DNA from: Terriglobus sp. RCC_193 | GTDB taxonomy: Bacteria > Acidobacteriota > Terriglobia > Terriglobales > Acidobacteriaceae | Direction: 5' to 3' | DNA: 64,000 nt | NCBI RefSeq assembly: GCF_041355105.1 | Contig: NZ_JBFUPK010000004.1 | Location: 123,296-187,295 of the forward strand | Shown: positions 1-9,478 of the stretch, piece after piece | How positions within the stretch are numbered: position 1 is the first letter of the stretch | How the letters are laid out: every line of letters begins with the position of its first letter | Position numbers and translations under genes: made by a program | The notes under the pieces: generated by a model | Databases searched by the model: none | Seen by the model: only the letters and a program-made list of their open reading frames with translations | What the model was told of the DNA's origin: nothing

Positions 1-354
1 GCCGTGCGCAACACGCTTACATCGGTCAGCACGCAGGGCACCGGATTGGTGGATGCAGCCGAGCTGCGCGCGGAAGAGATCCGGGTCTATGGCAATCGCG
101 AGGGCGACGAACTGCTTCGCGTCAACGCAACTCCTGTGCAGCGTCCTGCGGGTAACTTTGCGCTGTCGCCGGATGGGATGCGGCTCGCCGTGTTTCAGGG
201 ATCGCAGCTTTCCATCTTCAATCTGCCGGAGCTCAAACCTGCGGAACGTTTCCTGCACACGAAGGAACAGGGCGCACTGGCACCGCTGAGACCCGCCGCA
301 ACGCTCAGTGTGATTACCGCGCTGACCAGCGGCAGTGATAACCGAACGCCATAA
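1..354 (+). CDS. C-terminal end of an unknown protein, beta-propeller-like
   Basis: The frame is open from the first base of the window and ends at a TAA at 352-354, so this is the tail of a gene that begins to the left. The segment with ALSPDGMRLAVF followed by LSIFNLP has the look of a WD40 or TolB-type propeller blade (a strand, SPDG turn, strand). That suggests the C-terminus of a propeller protein, possibly secreted, but too little is visible to assign a role. It converges on mreD, whose stop lies 6 bases away. The internal ATG-like starts should not be taken as the real start. Confidence 0.55.
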   Translation, partial: AVRNTLTSVSTQGTGLVDAAELRAEEIRVYGNREGDELLRVNATPVQRPAGNFALSPDGMRLAVFQGSQLSIFNLPELKPAERFLHTKEQGALAPLRPAATLSVITALTSGSDNRTP

Positions 355-360
355 GCTGTT

Positions 361-891
361 CTACAGAATGCTGTCCATGCGCGTGCGATCCAGCAGCAGG
401 AAGATCGGGATTGCGACAGCAGAATTGATCGCGGCGCGCAGCAGCTCATGCACCCAGCGCGGATGCGCTTCAGCCTGGCCCAGCAGAATGCTTTGAATCA
501 GGTACAGCAGCACCGATTGCAGCAGGCAGAAGACGAAGTTCATGAGAACGCGGGTCGCCATGTTCTCCACGTCAATCTTCAATCCGATGGATGCTGCCGC
601 ATACCCCAGAACAGATTTGGCAATACCATTGACGCCGATGAACTGGTTCCCCGGCAGATCCTGAAGCAAACCCACGACAGTACCGAAGAGTGTGCCTGCA
701 ATGGGATTTCTCCACGCAATGGAGAAGTACAGTACAAGGATCAGCGGCAGGTCCAGGATCGACAGTGGCTCCCAGATACGCGGTAAATAAGCATGCAGGA
801 ACAGCGCGCACAGCGGCACAGCCAGCAGCACGGCTGGATGAAAGCTGTGCTCCTCCAACTCCCGGCGATTCGTAAAAGGGCGACGGGGCAT
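361..891 (-). CDS. mreD: rod shape-determining protein MreD
   Basis: A 176-residue, strongly hydrophobic protein with about five predicted membrane segments, the usual size and topology of MreD. The region around VGLLQDLPGNQFIGVNG matches the conserved loop with GLLxD and an N-G pair found in MreD proteins. MreD is the small inner-membrane part of the elongasome that links MreC to the MreB filament and to RodA/PBP2. The gene starts one base after the mreC stop codon, so the two are translationally coupled. The C-terminus carries a short charged tail. The assignment relies on both sequence and operon position. Confidence 0.93.
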   Translation of the reverse strand: MPRRPFTNRRELEEHSFHPAVLLAVPLCALFLHAYLPRIWEPLSILDLPLILVLYFSIAWRNPIAGTLFGTVVGLLQDLPGNQFIGVNGIAKSVLGYAAASIGLKIDVENMATRVLMNFVFCLLQSVLLYLIQSILLGQAEAHPRWVHELLRAAINSAVAIPIFLLLDRTRMDSIL

Positions 892-892
892 C

Positions 893-2032
893 TTATGGTT
901 CCTCCGGCGCGTTGGAAGTAGACGTATTGGTGCCGTGCTGTGGAGGCGTTACAAGCTGCGTATTCGGCGCTCCCGGCGTAAGGCTGGACGCGGGTGGAAT
1001 GGCTCCTGGCGAATAACGATCGGTGTGGATGGCGGGTTGCGGTCTTGGCAGGGTGGGAGCAGGGCTGGTCGCCGCATTCTCAGCGCCATCTTTCTCATCG
1101 GCTTTCTTCAAGCCGGGCAACCGATCCGCGACAACTTCCGCAGCCTTCTTGCCATCTTCCTGGTCGTCGTCCGCCGTATTCAACTGTTGCGAGATATGTG
1201 TCACCACCAGCACTTCTTCCAGCCGATCGAGATTCGCCGCAGGCTTGATCGCGATGGTGGCATAGGGTTGATGATCCGGGTCGGGCTTCATGTAGATCAC
1301 GTTGCCCACAGGAAGGCCGCGGGGATACACGCGGTCGCCGCCGCTGGTGATGAGCGGTTCGCCCTGCTTGATGCGTTCATCGGGCAGCAGATTATTGATG
1401 AGGAGTATGCCGCCCGGCCCACCGCGCAGGATGCCGCGGCTACGCGTATTCAGCAGGATGACTCCCGCGCCGGAACTGATGTCGTTCAGCAGCAGCACCT
1501 GTGAGGACAAGGCAAACACATCGCGGACCTTGCCCACAGCGCCATCCGGTGTGATGACAGCCATATCGGGACGGATGCCGTCGTTGGAACCTTTGTCGAT
1601 GGTGACAATGCGGCCTTGATCGCCGCCGCCCGTACCGATTACCTGTGCGGCCACGGTCTTGCCCACATACTGCTGCTTGAATGCCAGCAGCCGCTGCAAG
1701 CGCTGACCCTGCCGTGCGTCTTCTGCCAGCGAGGCTTCGCGCAGGCGAAGCTGGTCAATCTGATATTGGAGATCCTTATCGTGCTGCCGGACGTGGCGCA
1801 GGTCAATATAGCTGTGCCAGACGCCGCGTACGCCGCCGCCCATGTGTTTCAGCAGCGATTCCACCGGCGCGATAGTGTAGGCAGGCCACGCACGCAGGCC
1901 ACGCACGTTGCGTCCATCTTCCCGCGCGGCGTAGCCCAGGCGCTTCATCTGCGACGCAAGACCGATCACCTGCGCCAGAAGCACAGCCACCAGCACCAGA
2001 GCACTTTTGAAGCGGCTGAAGAAGGATTCCAT
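893..2032 (-). CDS. mreC: rod shape-determining protein MreC
   Basis: A 379-residue protein with a membrane segment near residues 10-28, a coiled coil around residues 75-105 (acidic and Gln/Arg rich, ending in QRLQRLLAFK), then the two beta-barrel core of MreC with RSRGILRGGPGG and the conserved DRVYPRGLPVG. MreC forms the periplasmic scaffold of the elongasome and activates PBP2. From about residue 285 to the end there is a Pro/Thr/Asn-rich low-complexity tail that most MreC proteins lack; it is likely a disordered periplasmic extension. It lies between mreB and mreD in one operon. Confidence 0.95.
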   Translation of the reverse strand: MESFFSRFKSALVLVAVLLAQVIGLASQMKRLGYAAREDGRNVRGLRAWPAYTIAPVESLLKHMGGGVRGVWHSYIDLRHVRQHDKDLQYQIDQLRLREASLAEDARQGQRLQRLLAFKQQYVGKTVAAQVIGTGGGDQGRIVTIDKGSNDGIRPDMAVITPDGAVGKVRDVFALSSQVLLLNDISSGAGVILLNTRSRGILRGGPGGILLINNLLPDERIKQGEPLITSGGDRVYPRGLPVGNVIYMKPDPDHQPYATIAIKPAANLDRLEEVLVVTHISQQLNTADDDQEDGKKAAEVVADRLPGLKKADEKDGAENAATSPAPTLPRPQPAIHTDRYSPGAIPPASSLTPGAPNTQLVTPPQHGTNTSTSNAPEEP

Positions 2033-2046
2033 GAAGTCAGCTTCTA

Positions 2047-2083
2047 GCCTTTAGCCGTTAGCTAAGAGCTAAAAGCTAAAGGC
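2047..2083 (-). promoter_or_regulatory. Hairpin between mreB and mreC
   Basis: GCCTTTAGC at 2047-2055 pairs with GCTAAAGGC at 2075-2083, and inside it TTAGCT pairs with AGCTAA around a 3-base loop. There is no U-run on the minus-strand side, so it is not an intrinsic terminator. Its place in the 59-base gap between mreB and mreC suggests mRNA processing or partial attenuation that lowers mreC and mreD relative to mreB. Confidence 0.5.
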
Positions 2084-2091
2084 CCCGGTTC

Positions 2092-3156
2092 TTAATCGAT
2101 TGCCACTTTGCGCAGCAGGCCGAAGTCGTTCAACATGCGGCCGGTGCCCAGCACCACGGATGCCAGCGGATCGTCCGCGATGGATACGGGCAGCCCCGTT
2201 TCTTCGCGGATGCGGCGGTCCAGGTTCTTGATCAGCGCGCCACCGCCGGTCAGCACAATGCCACGGTCAGAGATATCGGCCGACAGCTCGGGCGGGGTCC
2301 GTTCCAGCGCCACGCGGATGGCATTCATGATGGTCGCAATGGATTCGCTGAGCGCTTCGCGGATCTCGGAATCGTCCACGGTAATTGTCTTCGGCACGCC
2401 TTCAATCAGGTTGCGGCCTTTGATCTCCATGGTCAGCGGCTTGTCCAGCGGGAACGCCGAGCCAATCTCCATCTTGATCATTTCGGCGGTACGCTCGCCA
2501 ATCAGCAGGTTGTACTTGCGCTTCAGGAAGTTCATCACGGCTTCGTCCATCTGGTTGCCGGCCATGCGAACTGAGCGCGAATAGACGATGCCAGCGAGTG
2601 AAATCACCGCGATATCCGTCGTTCCTCCACCGATATCGACAACCATGTTGCCGCCAGGCTCCGTGATGGGCAGGCCTGCGCCGATAGCGGCCACCATAGC
2701 CTGCTCCACGAGGTACACCTCAGAGGCTTTGGCGCGATACGCGCTGTCTTCCACGGCGCGCTTTTCCACCTGCGTGATTTCGGAAGGCACGCCGATGATG
2801 ATGCGCGGGTGCACCAGCATCTTGCGGTTATGCGCCTTCTGAATGAAGTAGTTCAACATCTTTTCCGTGTGGCGGAAATCGGCAATCACGCCGTCCTTCA
2901 TCGGCCGGATGGCGATGATGTTGCCGGGTGTGCGGCCCACCATCTCCTTGGCTTCCCTGCCCACGGCTTCCACTTCATTCGTGATTTTGTTCACAGCGAT
3001 GATGGAAGGCTCATTGACGACGATGCCTTTACCGCTGGCGTAGACCAGCGTATTTGCAGTCCCCAGGTCGATTGCAAGATCGTTCGAAAACAGCGAAAAA
3101 AGCGAGCGCATGGAGCGCTGACGGGAGGTGCGTCCCTGGTATCCGTTTTGAGGCAT
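2092..3156 (-). CDS. mreB: actin-like rod shape protein MreB
   Basis: A 354-residue MreB of the actin/Hsp70 ATPase fold. Phosphate-1 motif AIDLGTANTLVY near residues 28-40, phosphate-2 motif VVDIGGGTTDIAV near 170, and the adenosine motif GIVLTGGGALIKN near 300 are all present. MreB filaments under the inner membrane position the cell-wall synthesis machinery and set rod shape. The ATG at 3156 gives 15 extra residues before a second Met at 3111 (MRSLFSLFSNDLAID), which matches where most MreB proteins begin; either start is possible. First gene of mreBCD. Confidence 0.97.
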   Translation of the reverse strand: MPQNGYQGRTSRQRSMRSLFSLFSNDLAIDLGTANTLVYASGKGIVVNEPSIIAVNKITNEVEAVGREAKEMVGRTPGNIIAIRPMKDGVIADFRHTEKMLNYFIQKAHNRKMLVHPRIIIGVPSEITQVEKRAVEDSAYRAKASEVYLVEQAMVAAIGAGLPITEPGGNMVVDIGGGTTDIAVISLAGIVYSRSVRMAGNQMDEAVMNFLKRKYNLLIGERTAEMIKMEIGSAFPLDKPLTMEIKGRNLIEGVPKTITVDDSEIREALSESIATIMNAIRVALERTPPELSADISDRGIVLTGGGALIKNLDRRIREETGLPVSIADDPLASVVLGTGRMLNDFGLLRKVAID

Positions 3157-3225
3157 GTAAGCGTTTGTCCTGCGGTGCGAGGCTTTTCCCCATTGTACGC
3201 CGCCAGCGCGGTGGAAAGAGTCTGC

Positions 3226-4446
3226 CTACCAGATAGCGATGATCTGCACCAACGCCAGAAAATCCAGCGGCGTACGGAAGCGCGGATCCGCGTTGGTGAG
3301 CAGGAATGGAATGACATAGACCACAGCCGTAAGGATGAAAATTCCGTGTGTCACGTCCAGAGATTTGCGCCGCAGGAGCAGCAGCACCAGCCAAACAGGA
3401 AGTGCAAGCGCCAGTAGCAACTTAAACATCCCCTGGCCGGACTGCAGCTTATGAACTTTTGTGTCCGGCCGTAGCAGCGTCCAGAGCTTGACTGCGGGCA
3501 GTATGGCCTCTTCTTTCGGATGGGAACGGATGAAATCTTTTGCCAGCGTGGTGAACAGCGGTCCTGTCTCGTCGGCATGAGCCTGTTCTTCTGATAAGGA
3601 ATGGCCATCTGCCTGGGCAGCAGGCAGAATTGAGGGCTCTCCATTGAGCCGGGCCAGAAGTGCCGCGCGGGAAAATTGATTGTGCCCTGCAAACAGGTTG
3701 TAGGGACCATTGTGCGGCAAATCAATCGTGTGAAACGCGATCAGTGAGCACAGGACGAAGGCTGCAATCCCTGACACGATGGGCGTTGCCAGTGCGACAG
3801 GCCAGGAAATTTGCGGACGGCGTGGAGAACGCATCCCAGCCCACAGCGCGATGGCCAACGGCAGGGCCAGCAAAAGGAAATTTGGCCTCTCAAACAGCCC
3901 AAACCCAAAAGAGATCCCCGTACCCAGCAGCAGGGCAATGGATGGCCCTTTGCGGCTAAGCATCACCATGCAAAGCAACAGGAGAAGAAGCAGTTCCGTG
4001 GAATAGGCCACGTCCCAGATCTTGTTTACCGATAGCAGCAACTCTGGATGAAGCTGCAACAGCAGCGTCGCCACCAGCGCTCGGCGTGGTGGAACGCTCC
4101 ATGCCTGCAGGCACAGGTACAGGGTAACGGCAATGGCAACATGCAACAGTACCTGTACAGCGATGGCTCCCGCCTGCGGATGCGACGGCAGCACACGAAT
4201 GCCGAGTGCTACCAGCTCAGGATAACCAGCAGGGGTGAAATCCTGTGGGATGCGGCCGTGCTGTGCCAGTGCCACAGCATCGTCCCAGTAGCCGCCCATG
4301 GGGCGACTAAATGTCGTAAAGCACCCAACGACGGTGGCGCAGAGAGCCGGTACGCCGAGCAACAGCGCTAACCCCCCGCGTCTGGGCAGGAGGGGGTTCG
4401 GTTCAGGGGCCTGATCGTCGCGCATGGCGAGATTATTGCATGCCAT
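3226..4446 (-). CDS. multi-pass membrane protein, glycosyltransferase-like (GT-C type)
   Basis: About 406 residues with roughly nine hydrophobic segments. Near the N-terminus GGYWDDAVALAQHG has the Asp-Asp in a first extracytoplasmic loop typical of GT-C glycosyltransferases such as ArnT/PMT and AftB types, and TNADPRFRTPLDFLAL near the C-terminus matches the last loop common in such proteins. The lipid-linked donor and acceptor cannot be inferred. The frame stays open far upstream across ald, but that stretch is antisense shadow. I chose the ATG at 4446; the ATG at 4425 is an alternative and neither has a strong ribosome-binding site. Divergent from ald. Confidence 0.72.
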   Translation of the reverse strand: MACNNLAMRDDQAPEPNPLLPRRGGLALLLGVPALCATVVGCFTTFSRPMGGYWDDAVALAQHGRIPQDFTPAGYPELVALGIRVLPSHPQAGAIAVQVLLHVAIAVTLYLCLQAWSVPPRRALVATLLLQLHPELLLSVNKIWDVAYSTELLLLLLLCMVMLSRKGPSIALLLGTGISFGFGLFERPNFLLLALPLAIALWAGMRSPRRPQISWPVALATPIVSGIAAFVLCSLIAFHTIDLPHNGPYNLFAGHNQFSRAALLARLNGEPSILPAAQADGHSLSEEQAHADETGPLFTTLAKDFIRSHPKEEAILPAVKLWTLLRPDTKVHKLQSGQGMFKLLLALALPVWLVLLLLRRKSLDVTHGIFILTAVVYVIPFLLTNADPRFRTPLDFLALVQIIAIW

Positions 4447-4503
4447 TTCAGGCTTATGGATGAAGGGTGAAATGATGGAAGTGCAAGGAGCATACGAAGA
4501 ATC

Positions 4504-5616
4504 ATGATTGTTGGCGTACCCAAGGAAGTCAAAGATCACGAAAGCCGTGTAGGCATTACCCCCGCAGGCGTGCGCGCGTTGGTGGAGGCCGGACACAAGG
4601 TGCTGGTGCAGACTGGCGCAGGTGAGTTGTCCGCATTCCCTGACGATGAGTATCAGAATGCGGGAGCAGAGATTGTCGGCAGTGCCTATGACACCTGGCG
4701 GCTGGCAGACATGGTCGTCAAGGTGAAGGAACCCATCGAGAAGGAGTATCAGTACTTCCGTCCCGGCCTTGTGTTGTTCACCTATCTGCATCTTGCGCCG
4801 CTGCCCGCTCTGACGGAAGCGTTGATGGAGAAGCAGGTTACAGGCATTGCGTATGAAACGGTGCGTGATCGCGCCGGTTCGCTGCCGCTGCTGACCCCCA
4901 TGAGCGAAGTGGCCGGACGCCTCAGCGTGCAGGTGGGCGCGGAATATCTGCAAAAGACGAAGGGTGGCCGCGGCCTGTTGCTGGGCGGTGTTCCGGGCGT
5001 GCCTCCGGGCAATGTGGTTATCATCGGCGGCGGAATCGTCGGTATCAATGCGGCCAAGATGGCGCTGGGGCTGGGCGCGAAGGTCACGATCGTGGACCTC
5101 AGCCTGAATCGCCTGCGCGATCTGGACGACATCTTCAACGGTCGCGTCTTCACGCTGGCGTCGAACAGCTACAACATTGCCAAGGCTTCGTCGGAAGCCG
5201 ATCTTCTCGTTGGCGGTGTGCTCATCCCCGGTGCTGCTGCACCGAAGCTGGTCACAGCCGCGATGGTGAAGAACATGAAGAAGGGCGCGGTCATTGTGGA
5301 CGTGGCCATCGATCAGGGCGGCAGCATTGAGACGGCGAGGCCCACCACACATACCGACCCGGTATACGAAGTGGATGGCGTGGTGCACTACTGCGTCACG
5401 AACATGCCCGCGGCTGTGCCGAATACCTCGACGCTGGCGCTGACCAACGCAACGTTCCCCTACGTGCTGAAGCTGGCGAATGAAGGCGCAGAAGCGGCCA
5501 TTAAGTCGGACAAGGGCTTTGCGGAAGGCGTGAACACCTACAAGGGAACGCTCACGTATCAGGCGGTTGCAGAATCGCAGAGCAAATCCTGGAAAGCGGT
5601 CGCCGAACTGCTGTAG
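4504..5616 (+). CDS. ald: alanine dehydrogenase
   Basis: A 370-residue protein matching NAD-dependent L-alanine dehydrogenase along its length: [20 protein letters not shown] at the start carries the pyruvate-site Arg, and [19 protein letters not shown] near residue 175 is the NAD-binding Rossmann loop. [13 protein letters not shown] near residue 270 includes the catalytic Asp region. It reversibly deaminates alanine to pyruvate and ammonium in the cytoplasm, linking carbon and nitrogen use. GGAG lies about 12 bases before the ATG. It is monocistronic: a terminator follows, and the upstream gene is divergent. Confidence 0.97.
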   Translation: MIVGVPKEVKDHESRVGITPAGVRALVEAGHKVLVQTGAGELSAFPDDEYQNAGAEIVGSAYDTWRLADMVVKVKEPIEKEYQYFRPGLVLFTYLHLAPLPALTEALMEKQVTGIAYETVRDRAGSLPLLTPMSEVAGRLSVQVGAEYLQKTKGGRGLLLGGVPGVPPGNVVIIGGGIVGINAAKMALGLGAKVTIVDLSLNRLRDLDDIFNGRVFTLASNSYNIAKASSEADLLVGGVLIPGAAAPKLVTAAMVKNMKKGAVIVDVAIDQGGSIETARPTTHTDPVYEVDGVVHYCVTNMPAAVPNTSTLALTNATFPYVLKLANEGAEAAIKSDKGFAEGVNTYKGTLTYQAVAESQSKSWKAVAELL

Positions 5617-5643
5617 TCCCCAAACGTTGCTTAGAACGTAAAA

Positions 5644-5687
5644 GCCTGTATCACTCCGCGTGACAGCGAAAGGATACAGGCCTTTTT
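5644..5687 (+). terminator. Intrinsic terminator of ald
   Basis: GCCTGTATC at 5644-5652 pairs with GATACAGGC at 5673-5681, followed by CTTTTT. Confidence 0.8.
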
Positions 5688-5707
5688 CGTTCCGCTTCTG
5701 TAACGCC

Positions 5708-5713
5708 TATAAT
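5708..5713 (+). promoter_or_regulatory. Candidate -10 box for the NtrY/NtrX operon
   Basis: A perfect TATAAT sits about 30 bases before the ntrY start. No good -35 hexamer is seen at 16-18 bases upstream, where the sequence is the T-run of the ald terminator, so the promoter is only tentative. Confidence 0.4.
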
Positions 5714-5741
5714 CGCGAACACCGTCACAGGAGGCATGAAC

Positions 5742-8117
5742 ATGGGCACAACACGCCAGCGCAAGATTTTGATGATTGTGCTGGGTGTATTCCTTCTCCT
5801 GTTGTTTCTCGGGCTGGCGGCGTTGAATGCCTTCCGGCTGAGTTTCCTCACGCCGGATACGCCGGGCGGCATCTTCTTTTTCATCGCGGTTGCGTTCCTT
5901 GCGTTTCTGATCTTCCTTGCCATCCTGATTGTGCTCATGCGAAACGTGCTGAAGCTTTATGCGGAGCAGCGCAGCCGCGTGCTGGGCGCGCGTCTGCGGA
6001 CACGGATGTTGCTGGGCGCGGTGCTCCTCAGCCTGCTGCCGGTGGGCTGCATGTATGGCTTCAGCTATCTGCTGATGAACCGTGCCATTGAGCGATGGTT
6101 TTCCCTTCCTTCGGAACATCTCCGGCAGGAGTCGTTGTCGGTCTCACGCGATCTTTCGCGTTACATCGAAGCAAACGCGCGTTCCGAGGCGGAAGAGATC
6201 GCCAGTGTTATCTCCGAAGCCGGACCGAATGTAACACCTGCGACACTGCAGCGCGCCATGCAGAGTCATGAAGTTTCGCTGCTCGGAGGATTTGCGCAGG
6301 TCTACAGCGGTGATGTTGTCGTGTCACGTTTTCATACGCCACCCGATCCCGCAGTCGTCAGTGTGTGGCAGCCACCCGATACGCTTCCCGGCGAGGACGA
6401 GGGGCTGAGTTCTGCATTGCAGAAACGCGATGGCGGCACCGTCAATGCCATGTTGTTGGCTGCTCTCCGGCGCAACGATGAGCCGATTCTCACTGCAGGC
6501 GGCGTCGATTACATCCTTGGTTCCGCGCATACGTCGTCAGGGTTACTGGTTGTGTCTGGTGTTCCACTGCCCGGCGGCATGACCACGCACATTGCCACGT
6601 TGAATCGTGCGGGTCAGCAGTATTGGCAGTTGTTCCGTATGCGTCAGAAGGTGCGTGCCACGTACATGATGTTGCTGATGATGATCACGGGTCTCGCGCT
6701 ATTCATCACCAGTTGGCTTGCGTTGCATCTCTCCAAGCAGGTGACCAGGCCAGTGGAAGCGCTGGCGGATGCCATGAGCGCCATCGCGCAGGGCAACTAT
6801 CAACAGCGTGTGGAAGCGTCTGCCACAGAAGAACTCGGTGACCTGGTGCAGACCTTCAACACTATGGCCGACGATCTGGAATCCAGCCGTCGCATGGTGG
6901 AGAAGACCACGCTGCAGGTCTTTGAAGCGAACGTAGAAGTGGAACTGCGCAGGCGCGAACTGGAAACCATGCTGCAGACCATTCCCAACGGCGTCGTTAT
7001 GTTGGACGTGGATCGCCGTATTCACGTCGTGAATCGCGCCTTCGGCGAGATGCTGGATCCCGGCGGTCAACGTGCGTTTGTGGGTTTGCTGTTGGATGAA
7101 GTGATACCAGCGGAGAGCCTGGAAGTGATGGATCGCCTGCTGCGCCGCAGTCATCGCATGGGTACTGCTTTCGCAGAGACAGAGATGCCCATGCACAACG
7201 GCACATTGAATCTGGCCATAACCGCTGCAATTCTCGAGACCACCAGCGGTGGCACACGCACGCCCACGGGCTATGTGCTGGTGCTGGAAAATGCAACCGA
7301 ACTTCTGCGCGCGCAGAAACAGTCCGCATGGAAAGAAGTGGCGCGTCGTGTTGCGCACGAAATCAAGAATCCGCTCACACCGATTTCATTGAACGCCGAA
7401 CAGATTCGCCGCCACATCGTACGTCTCGGTGATCTGTTGCAGCAGCATCAACTGGAATCATCCTCCATCGGTACCATTCGCCATTCCAGCGAAGTCATCA
7501 GCGCGTCGGTGGAGAGCATGCGCGGGCTTGTCGACCAGTTCTCATCGCTTGCCGAGTTCCCCAACGCGCAACCGCGCCCCGCAGACCTGAACACCATCAT
7601 TGAAAACACGCTGAGCCTCTTCGCAGGCCGACTCACCGGCATTACGGTGGTGAAGTCGTTGGAACCGCAACTGCCACTGGGAATGGCCGATCCCGAGGCC
7701 ATCAAGCGTGCTCTCTCCAACCTCATCGACAACGCCGCCGAAGCCATGACGGGAAGCCTGCTGCGAGAGATTCACATTGAAACGCGTCGCAGTGAACAGT
7801 CGCAGGGCATGCTGGAGATTGTGGTGGCTGATACCGGTCCGGGCGTCACGGACGACATGCGCGAGCGATTGTTCCTGCCGTATTTCTCCACCAAGCAACG
7901 CGGCACAGGGTTGGGCCTGACCATCGTGGCAAAGATTATGGCGGACCATCAGGGCACCATCCGCGCAGAAAAAAATCTGCCCACGGGCGCGCGTTTTCTA
8001 TTGGAACTTCCCATTGCGGCTCCACCTGAAGACAGTGGACTCCACCGCGTTGCAACAGGTGACGAATCCTCTGCATCGGAAATCACAAAAGCACAGACTA
8101 GGAACATACCCGCATGA
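5742..8117 (+). CDS. ntrY: NtrY-type sensor histidine kinase
   Basis: About 791 residues. Three membrane segments lie in the first 115 residues, a roughly 190-residue extracytoplasmic region follows, then a further membrane segment near 310-330 and a HAMP domain (TRPVEALADAMSAIAQGNY). Next come a coiled linker, a PAS domain near 405-515, and a kinase core with RRVAHEIKNPLTPISLN (phospho-acceptor His), NLIDNAAEAM (N box) and GTGLGLTIV (G2 box). This order is typical of NtrY. It should phosphorylate the response regulator that overlaps its stop codon. AGGAGG at 5729-5734 is 7 bases from the ATG at 5742 but only 1 base from the ATG at 5736, which decides the start. Confidence 0.9.
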   Translation: MGTTRQRKILMIVLGVFLLLLFLGLAALNAFRLSFLTPDTPGGIFFFIAVAFLAFLIFLAILIVLMRNVLKLYAEQRSRVLGARLRTRMLLGAVLLSLLPVGCMYGFSYLLMNRAIERWFSLPSEHLRQESLSVSRDLSRYIEANARSEAEEIASVISEAGPNVTPATLQRAMQSHEVSLLGGFAQVYSGDVVVSRFHTPPDPAVVSVWQPPDTLPGEDEGLSSALQKRDGGTVNAMLLAALRRNDEPILTAGGVDYILGSAHTSSGLLVVSGVPLPGGMTTHIATLNRAGQQYWQLFRMRQKVRATYMMLLMMITGLALFITSWLALHLSKQVTRPVEALADAMSAIAQGNYQQRVEASATEELGDLVQTFNTMADDLESSRRMVEKTTLQVFEANVEVELRRRELETMLQTIPNGVVMLDVDRRIHVVNRAFGEMLDPGGQRAFVGLLLDEVIPAESLEVMDRLLRRSHRMGTAFAETEMPMHNGTLNLAITAAILETTSGGTRTPTGYVLVLENATELLRAQKQSAWKEVARRVAHEIKNPLTPISLNAEQIRRHIVRLGDLLQQHQLESSSIGTIRHSSEVISASVESMRGLVDQFSSLAEFPNAQPRPADLNTIIENTLSLFAGRLTGITVVKSLEPQLPLGMADPEAIKRALSNLIDNAAEAMTGSLLREIHIETRRSEQSQGMLEIVVADTGPGVTDDMRERLFLPYFSTKQRGTGLGLTIVAKIMADHQGTIRAEKNLPTGARFLLELPIAAPPEDSGLHRVATGDESSASEITKAQTRNIPA

Positions 8118-9478
8118 CCCACATCCTTGTTGTGGATGACGAAGCAGAGATCCGCGAATCGCTGGAGACCATCCTGCGCGAGGAAGGCTACGTCGTCACC
8201 TCCAGCGGCACCGCCACGGAATCGCTGGAACTGATCCGCGACGTGGAGTACGACGTGGTGTTGCTGGATATCTGGCTGCCCGACGGCGATGGTCTGGAAG
8301 TGCTGGCGCGCATCCGCGATCTGGCTCTCGCCGCCCCACCGGAAGTCGTCATCATCTCCGGTCATGGAACCATTGAATCTGCGGTGCGAGCCACGAAGCT
8401 GGCTGCGTATGACTTCCTGGAAAAACCGCTGTCGCTGGATCGCACGCTGCTTGTGTTGAAAAATGCAACCGAAGCCCGTCGCCTTCGTTTGGACAATTCC
8501 GAGTTTCAGCAGCAGCTTGCGCAGAAGGCCTACCTCACGGGTGAAAGCATTCCCATGAAGGCGTTGCGGCAGCAGATTCGCCTGATGGCTCCCACCAACG
8601 GACGTGTGCTCATCTACGGCGAATCCGGCAGCGGCAAGGAACGCATTGCACGCACCATGCATGCAGAGAGCCTGCGTGCCGACCGCCCTTTCATTGAACT
8701 GAACTGCGCAGCGATTCCAGAAGACTTCATTGAAAGCGAACTTTTCGGCTACCGTCATGGCGTTGCTCCCGGCGGGCCGCCGGAGAAGCGCGGCACCTTC
8801 GAACGTGCGGATGGCGGCACGTTGTTTCTGGATGAAGTGGGCGACATGAGCCTGAAGACACAGGCCAAAGTATTGCGCACGCTGGATGAACAGCGCTTCT
8901 ATCCTGTGGGCGCGTCGAATCCGGTCCATGTCGATGTGCGTGTGATCGCTGCAACGAACAAGGACCTGGAAGACGAAATCATCAAAGGAAATTTTCGCGA
9001 AGACCTCTTCTATCGTCTCAACGTGATCCCGTTTTTTGTTCCTCCGCTGCGCGACCGAATGCAGGACATTCCATCGCTGGTGCAGGAGTTCCTGAGCGAG
9101 TTTGGCAGGCAGTATGGGCGTCCGCGTGTGGAGATTTCACCCGATGCCATCAGTGCGCTGAAGCAGTATGCGTGGCCCGGCAACGTGCGTGAGTTACGCA
9201 ACATGGTCGAGCGTGTGCTCATTCTGAATCCCAAGGCGATCCGCATTGAACGGAAGCATCTGCCTGTGCTCTTGTCACGCGATGGTGCGGTCAAGCAGCG
9301 GGGCGACGATTTCGGAACGCTGCTGCAGGCGCGCGAGGCTTATGAGCGTGACTACATCCTGAAAAAACTGGAAGAATGTCACGGCAACATAAGCCGCGCT
9401 GCGGATGCGCTCGGCCTGGAGCGCAGTCATCTTTATCGCAAGATGAAGGCGCTGGGCGTCACGATGAAGGAAGCGTGA
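8114..9478 (+). CDS. ntrX: NtrX-type response regulator, AAA+ and Fis-like HTH, GAFTGA motif missing
   Basis: A 454-residue protein in three parts: receiver domain (HILVVDDEAEIRES at the N-terminus, phospho-acceptor Asp in VVLLDIWLPDGDG, Lys in FLEKPLSL), AAA+ domain (Walker A GESGSGKE, Walker B GGTLFLDEVGD) and a Fis-type helix-turn-helix (NISRAADALGLERSHLYRKM). It overlaps ntrY by 4 bases (ATGA). Where sigma-54 activators carry the GAFTGA loop after ELFG, this protein reads YRHGVAPGGPPE, so the sigma-54 contact is missing. Some proteobacterial NtrX proteins also lack it and act at sigma-70 promoters; by inference this one regulates without sigma-54. Confidence 0.9.
   Translation: MTHILVVDDEAEIRESLETILREEGYVVTSSGTATESLELIRDVEYDVVLLDIWLPDGDGLEVLARIRDLALAAPPEVVIISGHGTIESAVRATKLAAYDFLEKPLSLDRTLLVLKNATEARRLRLDNSEFQQQLAQKAYLTGESIPMKALRQQIRLMAPTNGRVLIYGESGSGKERIARTMHAESLRADRPFIELNCAAIPEDFIESELFGYRHGVAPGGPPEKRGTFERADGGTLFLDEVGDMSLKTQAKVLRTLDEQRFYPVGASNPVHVDVRVIAATNKDLEDEIIKGNFREDLFYRLNVIPFFVPPLRDRMQDIPSLVQEFLSEFGRQYGRPRVEISPDAISALKQYAWPGNVRELRNMVERVLILNPKAIRIERKHLPVLLSRDGAVKQRGDDFGTLLQAREAYERDYILKKLEECHGNISRAADALGLERSHLYRKMKALGVTMKEA

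Noticed and set aside
4447..5388. Long 5' extension of the membrane glycosyltransferase frame on the minus strand
   Set aside because: It runs antisense through ald and is His/Arg/Gln rich with no membrane segments, a typical high-GC shadow.
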